From: Elusimicrobiota bacterium
Lineage (GTDB): Bacteria; Elusimicrobiota; Elusimicrobia; UBA1565
DNA length: 45,042 nt
Direction of reading: 5' to 3'
NCBI GenBank assembly: GCA_016196755.1
Contig: JACPXC010000062.1
Span: 1-45,042 of the forward strand
Part shown: positions 41,501 through 45,042 of the stretch, piece after piece
Numbering within the stretch: the first letter of the stretch is position 1
Layout: each line of letters starts with the position of its first letter
Position numbers and translations under genes: made by a program
The notes under the pieces: generated by a model
Told to the model about the DNA's origin: nothing
Seen by the model: only the letters and a program-made list of their open reading frames with translations
Database searches by the model: none

Positions 41501-44500
41501 GGCTCGGGAGGAGGCGGCGCCTTGAGAGTCAGCGGCGCCCAGCGGATCTTCGGAGTGGGGTTGGAGGTGTCGTAGTCGAAGCCGTCGCCGGCCAGGGTCC
41601 CGCTGGACTTGCGGAACGTCACGCTCCCCCCGCCGCCGATGCCGTCTTTGACCATGACGTTAAAAAGGAAGGTGCCCGGCGGCGTGCTGCGCGAGAGCCC
41701 GAACTCCACCCCGTAGTAGTCGAACGTTCCGGCAGGGAAGTTCGCTAGATAGCTGATGTAGGCGCTGGTCGCGTTCGTCACGCCCGCCGAGTCGAAGGTC
41801 ATCGTCGACAGAGAGAGGTTCCCGCCCCAGATCTGGAGACCGTCGGAGTCCATATTGGTCACCGACGCGTGGCTGATGCTCAGGTTCCCAGTGGAGGACA
41901 TGATGAAGTAGGTGCTGCCTGAATCGAGCCGGTCGATGATGATCGGGAAGCCCGGGGCACCCCCTAGGTTGACGTTGGCGGGCTGGCCGGGCCCGGACGG
42001 CACCCCGAAGCGGGAGCGGCCGCTGTTGAACGAGGCGTTCGACGGGCCGAAGAGCAGGCGCTTCTGGCGGTTCGCGTCGTCGAGCGCGGGCACGAGCACG
42101 AACTCGACGAGGTCGCCCTCCACTCCGCTGGAATCCTGGAACGAGAACGACACCTGGTTCGGGATGACGATGTTCGGCTGGTTCCCCACGAACGGCGCGA
42201 CGAGGTCCCGGCCGCTGACCGAGCCGTCCACGTGCCACTGTCCGTCGCGATGCTCGATCGAGATCATCTGTCCGACGGCCGTCGCGTCGGCCACCGTCAA
42301 GATCGAGGCGGTATGGGCCGCGCCGATGACGCGTCTCGGGGTGGTGGCCCCCGCCGAGCGCGTCCGCGATGAGTAGAGGAGCTCGAACGATCCGCTGTAG
42401 TCGCCCCAAAGGCGCACGGTGCCCGTCGAGAAGGACTGCTGGGCCGAGAGGAGCCAGGTGTCGGTCTTGTTGAAGGCCGCGGTGGAGATGCGCCCATCCT
42501 CGGCTCGGACGGCCTGCATCAGCAGGCGGTTGAACGCGGAGGACGGGTCGTAGACCAAGTCGCCCAACGCGTTGGCCGAGGTCCCCGCGGGGCCGAAGCC
42601 CAGCGCGCCGCCCGCCCAGGTCGAGAAGTCGACGTTCTGCAGGAAGGCGCCCTCGCGGGCGTTGCCCCAGGCCGACACGTCGACGAAGACGTGGTTCAAG
42701 TCGGTGATCCAGTAGCCCTTGCCGCTGTTGCCGAAGGAGCGCAGGTTGACGCCCCACTGGCCGGAGGCCTCGAGCTGGAAGCCGCCCCGGGACGCGCTGC
42801 CGTTGCCGTACGCCGTCGAGTCGAGGACGTCGGCGTTGCTCGAGTCGGCGAAGACGCCGCCCACGCCGTTGCTGTGGGCGAGCAGACGCGCCAGGCGCAC
42901 CTGGTTGGCGACGCTCTCGGCATAGACGCCGTACTCGGTGTTGCTCGAGAGGCGCATGTCTTCGATCCTGACCTGGGACAGGCTGGCGAGGAGAACACCG
43001 TCGCCGACATTCTTGTAGCTGGCGCCGCCGTCCACGATCGCCCCGCTGAAGGCGGGATTGCCCAGGTAAAACCCGTGCTGGGAGTTGTGCGCCGCAGTGC
43101 TGTCGTAGACGCGGTTTCGCATGCCGTTCATCTGGCGATAGCCGTAGCCGCCGTTGGCCATGGCGACGTTCCGGCGCAGCACGCTGTCGCTCGGACCGTC
43201 GAGCTGGAAGGCGTTGCTCGCCGAGGCGACGACGAAGTTGTCCTGCAGGGCCGTATATTTGGCGGACGTCTTTAGGTAGAAGCCGTACTCTGAATTGCCC
43301 CACATGACCCCGCGGCGGACCGCGACGGCGGTAGAGGATTCGACGATGAGGCCGGAGGCGCCGCTGTTGAACGAGCAGCTAGAGAAATCGGCGGTCGCAT
43401 TCCCTCCGGGCTCCGTCACCTTCACGCCGCCCTTGTCCGTTATTTCCTGGAAGCGGCCCAGGCCGCGGAATTCCGAGTAGCGGTGCCGCATCCCGGCGGT
43501 GTGCGTGGCGCGGCTTAGGAGGTAGGCGGTGTTGGCCTGAGCGCCGCCGGTGGCCGTCCCGGAGGAGCGCACCACGACGTTGCGCGTGAGGTTGCCGACG
43601 ACGATGGGGGAGTCGGGGTCCAGGGGCCGGGCGGTGCTTAGCTGTTCCGACCATGACACCAAGTTCGTGGTCGCGTCCAGCGGGGTCACTCCGGTGATCG
43701 TCCTGGTATCGACGGCCAGCGGCCCGCTCCCGCTGCCGGGGCCGATGACGATGGCGTCGCCGGTCTGCCAGCCCTGGGAATCCGCGGCGCTGATCTTCAA
43801 AGAGGTGGCTAGAGCCGCCACCGTCTCCGTCGCGTAGCCCCAAGGCGACTTGACCGCCCCGCTGGAGGTGAAATTTCCCTCCGGATTGATGATGAGCCCA
43901 TATGTAAAAGGCCCGTTCCCATGGGCCAGCACCAAGGCCGCGGTGACCCCCTGCGGTATGGGCGAGCCGTCGCTGCCCATGTCGAGCGTCCCGCCGGCGG
44001 CCACGGTGAGGTCCCCGCCTACGACCGTCAGGGAGCTCGAGCCCCCGCGGCTGAAGAAGAGCCGTCCGTTGACCGTGGTGACGCCGGCGGTGGCCGTCGT
44101 CGTGTCGACCGTGACCGTGTGGCCGGCTTGGATCGTCACCGCGCTGCAGGCGTTGGGGACGTTCCCCGTGGTCCAGGTGTTGGGGTCGCTCCAAAGCCCG
44201 CTCTGGTTGCTGGACTCCGGCAGGCAGGGGTTGCGGAGCAGGAAGCTCACCTGGCCGGACCAGGCGCTGCGCGCCAGTCCCGCGTCGACGGTCTGCACGC
44301 GGAAGTAATAGGTGGTCTCGAAGACCAGCGGGCTCTCCCCCAGCGCGGCCGCCGCGGAGCTGATGGTCACCCCGTGCTTGGCGCTGCCGTCCCCGGGCCA
44401 GACCTGGTAGCGCGAGCGGCCCACCGCGTTGAGCGACGCCGCGCCGAAGTTCCAGGGCAGGACGAAGGACCCGACGGCGCTCGGAGACGTGATGGTCTTG

Positions 44501-45042
44501 CCGGCCACGGTCATCTGGCTCTTGGCGGCCGCGACGATGAAGGACAGGCCGGTGGTGGAGCCCCTGTGGTCGTAGTCCAGCGCCGGCCATTTGAACGTGA
44601 GGGTGCTCCCCGTGGCGGCGTACTCGATCGTGTAATCCGCGGACCCCAGGGTGGGAGCGTCGGGAACGGCGTTGGGGGTCGAGATGTCGTTGCGGAAGAT
44701 CGTCTCGTCGACGCCCGACGCATCGGCGACCGCCAGGTCGAGGTCTCCGTCCTGGTCGGCGTCCAGCCAGGCGCCGCCGAACGTGTTGGAGCTGCTGCCG
44801 TTGAGCGGGACCTGGGCGAAAGAACCCCCGCCGTCGTTGCGGTAGAGGAACTCGGGCTGGGCAGCGGAGTTGAACACCGCCAGGTCCGGGTCTCCGTCGT
44901 TGTCGGCGTCGCCCCAGGCCGTGCCCTGGCTGTCGCCCCCGGCGCCGCCCAGAGTGCGCAGGAAGAACGTGTCGTTGCCCCGGTTCTCCCAGATCTGGTC
45001 GGCGGAAGAAGCGTCGCGGACCAATGCCAGGTCCAGGTCTCC
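29200..45042 (-). CDS. Giant mosaic surface protein (partial, 5' end outside window)
   Basis: At least 5,280 residues with no stop; the frame runs off the right edge inside an FG-GAP repeat, so the true start is not here. Order from the N-terminal side: FG-GAP repeats, FN3-like unit, G8 domain, right-handed beta-helix, FN3-like units, seven FG-GAP repeats, FN3, seven FG-GAP repeats, FN3-like units, six-blade Kelch propeller, thirteen FN3 repeats, three Ig-like Ca-type units (DTTAPS/DTTPPT linkers), two carboxypeptidase-regulatory-like domains, and a FlgD-Ig-like end. The last part (SGVYLFMTKVKG ... KLAVVR) resembles sorting ends of exported giant proteins, including type IX secretion tails. 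It is almost certainly displayed outside the cell, for adhesion or matrix building. Three genes downstream are coupled to it. The TTG at 45024 is not a credible start. Confidence 0.9.
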   Translation of the reverse strand, partial: GDLDLALVRDASSADQIWENRGNDTFFLRTLGGAGGDSQGTAWGDADNDGDPDLAVFNSAAQPEFLYRNDGGGSFAQVPLNGSSSNTFGGAWLDADQDGDLDLAVADASGVDETIFRNDISTPNAVPDAPTLGSADYTIEYAATGSTLTFKWPALDYDHRGSTTGLSFIVAAAKSQMTVAGKTITSPSAVGSFVLPWNFGAASLNAVGRSRYQVWPGDGSAKHGVTISSAAAALGESPLVFETTYYFRVQTVDAGLARSAWSGQVSFLLRNPCLPESSNQSGLWSDPNTWTTGNVPNACSAVTIQAGHTVTVDTTTATAGVTTVNGRLFFSRGGSSSLTVVGGDLTVAAGGTLDMGSDGSPIPQGVTAALVLAHGNGPFTYGLIINPEGNFTSSGAVKSPWGYATETVAALATSLKISAADSQGWQTGDAIVIGPGSGSGPLAVDTRTITGVTPLDATTNLVSWSEQLSTARPLDPDSPIVVGNLTRNVVVRSSGTATGGAQANTAYLLSRATHTAGMRHRYSEFRGLGRFQEITDKGGVKVTEPGGNATADFSSCSFNSGASGLIVESSTAVAVRRGVMWGNSEYGFYLKTSAKYTALQDNFVVASASNAFQLDGPSDSVLRRNVAMANGGYGYRQMNGMRNRVYDSTAAHNSQHGFYLGNPAFSGAIVDGGASYKNVGDGVLLASLSQVRIEDMRLSSNTEYGVYAESVANQVRLARLLAHSNGVGGVFADSSNADVLDSTAYGNGSASRGGFQLEASGQWGVNLRSFGNSGKGYWITDLNHVFVDVSAWGNAREGAFLQNVDFSTWAGGALGFGPAGTSANALGDLVYDPSSAFNRLLMQAVRAEDGRISTAAFNKTDTWLLSAQQSFSTGTVRLWGDYSGSFELLYSSRTRSAGATTPRRVIGAAHTASILTVADATAVGQMISIEHRDGQWHVDGSVSGRDLVAPFVGNQPNIVIPNQVSFSFQDSSGVEGDLVEFVLVPALDDANRQKRLLFGPSNASFNSGRSRFGVPSGPGQPANVNLGGAPGFPIIIDRLDSGSTYFIMSSTGNLSISHASVTNMDSDGLQIWGGNLSLSTMTFDSAGVTNATSAYISYLANFPAGTFDYYGVEFGLSRSTPPGTFLFNVMVKDGIGGGGSVTFRKSSGTLAGDGFDYDTSNPTPKIRWAPLTLKAPPPPEPPVDGSDSVIEASSDSQRLVYSILPALAGVNNDAGARFEITLSSRPDFQAGTVRSSTTFSTFTALVAGLEPNTLYFARVRAIDGVLSSSYTLLNGTPTLANAPSILATTFVAVYPSSVAAAWESMPLTPATASASGYQLEASSVADFTGQVLSTLSSGTFALAQSTLTVGADGGPTPPALFSNTTYYFRVGSLNDAAAKNYRGLGSTSSLSKAVTFAPSAMEVYASSASLRWNAPSAAACAVQADCNEGYSLEASSTAFGALGPGGLLLSSKTANPFVDRLAVAGLDPFTTYYFRLGALNWNGAPNYDAVVSTFVNPLKPVLVVGSGGASVGAAWGDYDGDGDLDAVTGNGGAENEIILRNIAGVLSPTASPASGGDSRGVAWGDYDNDGDLDVLVANAGSAEGEKLLRNDGGGLFTVVSLGASGGTSFGVAWGDVDGDGDLDALVANSGTEDEVLLRNTAGTFAVEVLSGTGGDSRGVAWADYDSDGDLDALVGNAGGGDEYLLRNDGGNLIKVNLPGTGGDSSAVAWGDYDGDGDPDALVVNFNEDSYLLRNDAGTLTKVALSGTALPSVGGAWADFDNDGDLDIMLTQAGGSDEVLLRNEGGGVFTKFQLNGSGGESSGGSWGDADGDGDLDFLVSNRILAGSSDEVLLRNDLALSISAPAPPSSGFDASFTEFATFSSSGVATMLFGPGNDGAQTPAAALDYLLRVGTTISGSSEALKVPNRYGLDAYSGGGSSLYSTRLPAGQRGLKIALTKETTAYWAVTAVDGMLQRSVPSAEQSFGLAAPRAVTDLAVAARVTTGLSASTMSVTLTWTAPGADGSAGAMTALTPGSYDLRWATFPLTSTGAYVSAAAPNRLFFTTTTAAAGERQAHIINTLDAAVTWYFAITTLDSTGGAGVRSQLSNQTTALAILEAPPTSAKAGGGVAWGDFDKDGDLDAVVSRTGAGTEEIGLLTNNAGVFSYSSVNGNSGLTGTSASFVDLDADGDLDLAASFGGTGKGIATYRNNGGSFAPSFYGTGVELLDLAWADVDHDGDLDGVAATAVGDAILARNNGDGTLTTSPLAGTGGSNTALAWGDCDSDGQMDLAVAKAGGQQGLWRNQGGVFSVGSLPDAAGQGRGVAWGDYDRDGDLDLAFSFDDVEARLLTNNGACSFTGSNLTVGGAGLAGRRLAWADVDSDGDLDLVLARNSAGGSKLLRNDGAGGFAVASIRGTEGAMSQAVPGDFDGDGDLDLLFVSETPGADVFVRNLSTTVNTVPARPAALNPAELHLAYDATGSTLTVKWPGADYDGPGSSGSLQYALVVATSAMSLGALDERIVTNPSVFAAAPGDASPLMGHFLRPAFTVWPGDSTPKHGVMFRLDTPGGRLASDTTYFIRLQAIDGGLARSSWSLELSTNVFVPVPVQGRSVVAAGPTFVTVGFSTVTGQTRVVVDASTSPVFATLTASVEAPPIQNSATLLGLGVNTTYYLRVGGLYRSATTYAAAVPPSTTTLANAPVSDVSTFTFVSTGMLTMVWGANGNPLGTQYQVLLATTMPFTSAVVDVTTRPFGPLQLSAGSLFSNTTHFLIVRSYNHNGVFGGEAVLGSTVTRIETPESVYLDHVGSRTIVVSGFLSGAGFRNLHAGRSGISHSKNGGTDYDPPEASFWRSTTAAPAARQGFAYLVDQNNVYAIGGEGLASNDVFELERAQWPAGRAPLPAGARGYFGAAASGGFFYLMGGFEGGFKTLNERYDPAADSWTTLLPMSSGRRKMAAVAVDGKVHLFGGDDIFGAELATHESYEIASDTWTTRQPMPTARTSAAAVLVGTRVFVVGGEDTSGVPVAANEEYLWQTDTWASRAPMPTPRGRAAVAAAGGKLYVFGGRDGISDSGVVEVYDPARNTWARLEPMPTARSLAAAAESGGGTILVLGGNAGAGALTTHEEYATGAMHRFNNLTPNTFYTFRAKARNQLGIDSGNQSPNLSAVTLAAVPASAADSFPSFGPSSMTLQWGLNLNPGGTFFRAQLSAAADFSGQLFASDWEAGVSTQIRGLVPNTTYFGRVQARNGVNVETAFLSLGSSVTFPAVPAPDPAPLTGVTTSSMTAAWSAAGNPAGTIFHAVLGQAESEPDDSTDERFVATTPFAAPGAGFTSLAGNATYYLYVRAVGHRGALSPWALLGSSATLPNTPLAASAPFSSISSTSLTVAWSPAGNADGTLYSVAATTVPGAFPNAASGNVVSSTRAFPTAAALSVLASNATYFLHVAAVSHSGGLTAYTALGSTATRPAVPQTAVSTFSAVAAQSLTAAWDAAGNAPGTEFEAVLSTSASFTAADTANRSASTAPQGGPSAALSSLFANTTYYLLVRAVAYDGERTSFTALGATVTLAFAPLADSIPDVFVSSLSAVWGANGNPLGSTLYEAAVSTDPVFPNSLANTVGVSTRPPGAPGADFPGLIANTTYYLFARSLNHGGSPSAMVPMGSTVTRVNDPSGAVYASVQAGSMTVEWSANTNPAGTRYDLTASTDANFTGSSDIPLSTAPQGSPSAVIDGLLSNTTYYVRVVAVNHGLVPASTPLVFTATATLAAVPTPAAEAFLSAGETSLTVAWSRNGNAAGTTLYELHAATSSDFSDDGAVGSTVAAAAPSLALNGLTANTTYYVRVRAVNHNGLPSPILVLGSTATLAAAPGVGGTPLLYVGVSSASVQWATGGNPDGITRYRVVFSPAPGAAVSFSTVPAQSPPTALVSGLEPNTTYSVSVAAENHSGLSSVFTVLPATATQAAQPATVAETFTAVTRTAMTAFWSGAGNSSGTLYEAVLNPGNVSVSTAPEGAPQADFTDLDSNTTYYLFVRAISRGGASTPYSALGSTATLPNDPMAAGTTYLAVERSSATLQWSANGNSPGTVYRVFMATATIVPNAASGTVQLSTRPFGPPGIVLTGLLANATYNAFVAALSHGGGETAYVALASTVTLASAPAPGAGVSGTTTTAFAVSWDANGNIGGTRYEVVASTVAGVPDGSPDERVVSTSPELGPGAGFTGLLSNATYFLFARTLSRSNVPSAYAALGSTATRPSDPALASLAFTALASSTLSAAWSGSGNTAGTRYDAVLSTGAGFPNLFSGNVELSTAPEGAVGADFADLSADTTYQLFVRAVGRDGAPTAYALSGTTVTLAAPPELSLATFPVRNTNAVSFQWSANGNPAGTRYVAELSGNPGFSPIDRSSTTVDTKVRFGRRGEGTDLPFGTPYFFRVRALNRAGSPTAFTAAVTTSTLASDDVKPTMSVNAAGDTRWRRANTGLYDVDFADQGGSELLRFRVTASLVPGGGGPSLAGPTDVPPDINDESFTTDWALPGSVFTAMIEGATNYVTVEAFDSAANSTAVVDAFFVRKDTTAPSFIVDVPGETSPRRASPAFNVDARDAASGLERFQYSASLAAGLADQAVLPWTDIPLAAGTTAFTADWALDFDSLVDGTTNFISIRAWDLAGTTNTRVDAFRVIKDTTPPTVAVSVPASAFRSSLGLVSGTAFDAVGMQGVEAAFQETGTGLFWSGADFDSGPHVFFTASGTGTWTLPPGIAFVDGEAYKVVARASDTAGSFSPVYSTSSFTLDASSPTGRVLVPADGAAIAVLPAVSGTAADPLPQSGITAGLSSVQLKLRRISDGKYWDFFNDAFGTTPVSTGAAGALTSWTAATSPRLRASLAHGASYQLTINTIDGAVPPNTEPFEVRSNTFTWQDLTPPAAVANLAATFGSGPGEVILNWSATGDDGAAGQLLSAEFRIHHASFAAAAFSTTAAQVARTSGPVNPGDIQLVIVNGLTPGDTYFFAVFTADNDGNWSAVSNVASSFALQSPQQKISGHVVKTSSEGVTAVKVEAFDANGARVATAFTLADGSGTYILDSVPGGVYKVEATWTAGEVASSVWIDNVTMGAVNVDFVLEINYTLSTLTGTLASLSAQSSGPAGFLARAAGNDYRDSRVELLRGGAQVAAARPDPTGRWSIANLLPGKYAVRAYNGLEYTEAQEVELGEGETHEVLFVFDPLPAEQVFAFPNPARSRTTFRFVSGLPGLEAQVQVFDIAGTLVKELPGSSFNSPSPGLYHAVWDLTNDDGESVASGVYLFMTKVKGNNGQNGKVIKKLAVVR
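31790..35650 (-). repeat. Array of thirteen FN3-type repeats in giant protein
   Basis: Thirteen units of about 97 residues. Each has a strand like SSLTVAWSANGNPAGTRYEA and a second like LxxNTTYYLFVRAVxHxG followed by STATLPxxP. The GNxxGT motif is repeated with small changes in nearly every unit. At DNA level the strand-F segment appears as a recurring near-identical block on the plus strand (for example near 33620, 33920, 34205 and 34500). Confidence 0.85.
35730..36560 (-). repeat. Six Kelch repeats (one beta-propeller) in giant protein
   Basis: Six blades with the double-glycine signature: YAIGGEG, YLMGGFEG, HLFGGDD, FVVGGED, YVFGGRDG, LVLGGNAG. Each is followed by a Tyr and a spaced Trp (YDPAADSWTTL, YDPARNTWARL), as in Kelch proteins. 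Six units can close one propeller. Confidence 0.85.
37755..38735 (-). repeat. FG-GAP/VCBS block of seven repeats
   Basis: Seven units of roughly 45 residues, each with a calcium-loop-like acidic core (for example GDFDKDGDLDAVV, ADVDHDGDLDGVA, GDYDRDGDLDLAF) and an aromatic or Asn turn (LLTNNAG, LLRNDGAG). Seven blades would form one integrin-type propeller. Confidence 0.85.
39530..40550 (-). repeat. FG-GAP/VCBS block of seven repeats
   Basis: Seven units of about 50 residues with cores such as GDYDGDGDLDAVTGN, GDVDGDGDLDALVAN and GDADGDGDLDFLVSN, each ending in LLRN. The DNA is also repetitive: the plus strand carries several near-identical copies of a GTCGTAGTCGCCCCAGGCC-type block at about 160-base spacing. 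Confidence 0.87.
42520..43490 (-). other. Right-handed parallel beta-helix region of giant protein
   Basis: About 320 residues of short repeating turns (GLIVESSTAVAVRRGVMWGNSEYGFYL, then FYLGNPAFSGAIVDGGASYKN, then GVYAESVANQVRLARLLAHSN). The roughly 22-24 residue rhythm of Asn/Ser-Gly turns is typical of pectate lyase-type beta-helices, often found after G8 domains. Confidence 0.75.
43850..44235 (-). other. G8-like domain of giant protein
   Basis: About 125 residues: SGLWSDPNTWTTGNVPNACS, VTIQAGHTVTVDT, VNGRLFFSRGGSSSLTV, LTVAAGGTLDMGSDGSPI. The W-x-W-x-P opening and glycine-paired strands match the G8 domain known from PKHD1 and CEMIP proteins and from some bacterial surface proteins. Assigned by eye. 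Confidence 0.65.
44690..45042 (-). repeat. FG-GAP/VCBS block, cut by window edge
   Basis: Two full repeats (GDADNDGDPDLAVFN, DADQDGDLDLAVADASG) and part of a third at the very end. The block must continue to the right, which shows that the protein is larger than seen here. Confidence 0.85.

Overview
The window is a GC-rich, gene-dense bacterial segment. I see no tRNA, rRNA, CRISPR array, transposase or phage gene, and the longest gap between genes is about 200 bases. Type IV pilin-like proteins, FecR and outer-membrane barrel proteins and a giant FN3/FG-GAP/FlgD-Ig surface protein point to a diderm. Together with MotAB-like genes lacking a flagellum, this resembles GC-rich environmental Elusimicrobiota. 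That assignment is an inference from gene content, not a computed phylogeny.

Layout, left to right. (1) 182-2993 (+): a secreted protein, then three overlapping pilin-like genes in PilV/PilW/PilX (GspI/J/K) order, then a GYF-like membrane protein. (2) 2995-6696 (-): a membrane Ser/Thr kinase with an N-terminal TPR sensor, followed by a receiver-metallo-beta-lactamase fusion. (3) 6829-10521 (+): a compact type III polyketide cassette (type III PKS, methyltransferase, FAD oxidoreductase) with ATGA/GTGA overlaps, and a lytic transglycosylase joined on the end. (4) 10552-16247 (+): a homogentisate-type aromatic catabolism operon (FAH-family hydrolase, homogentisate dioxygenase, flavin reductase, HPPD-like VOC protein) running into a sulfatase-fold membrane enzyme. 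(5) 16110-18057 (-): a YgjP-like metallopeptidase, a stand-alone receiver and a secreted protein. (6) 18255-22701 (+): a five-gene operon for a MotA/MotB-type motor. Its first gene fuses the C-terminal periplasmic part of FliF, a membrane helix and FliG middle/C domains. MotA, two different MotB-like proteins and a TPR protein follow. (7) 22744-24486 (+): two exported proteins of unknown function. (8) 24504-45042 (-): an operon whose first gene is a mosaic surface protein of more than 5,280 residues, still open at the right edge. Downstream are a CARDB/PrcB-like protein, a FecR-domain protein and an outer-membrane barrel, linked by ATGA overlaps or short gaps.

The strongest candidate for an undescribed system is the motor operon. 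It has a stator pair and a FliF-FliG-derived rotor-like protein, but no ring-building FliF domains and no other flagellar gene nearby. Second is the giant surface-protein operon, which may encode its own outer-membrane partner. A third pattern is a shared promoter layout: a -10-like hexamer ends 6-8 bases before the ATG of several genes, in two cases exactly 17 bases after a TTGAC(A/G) box. This suggests many mRNAs here are leaderless.
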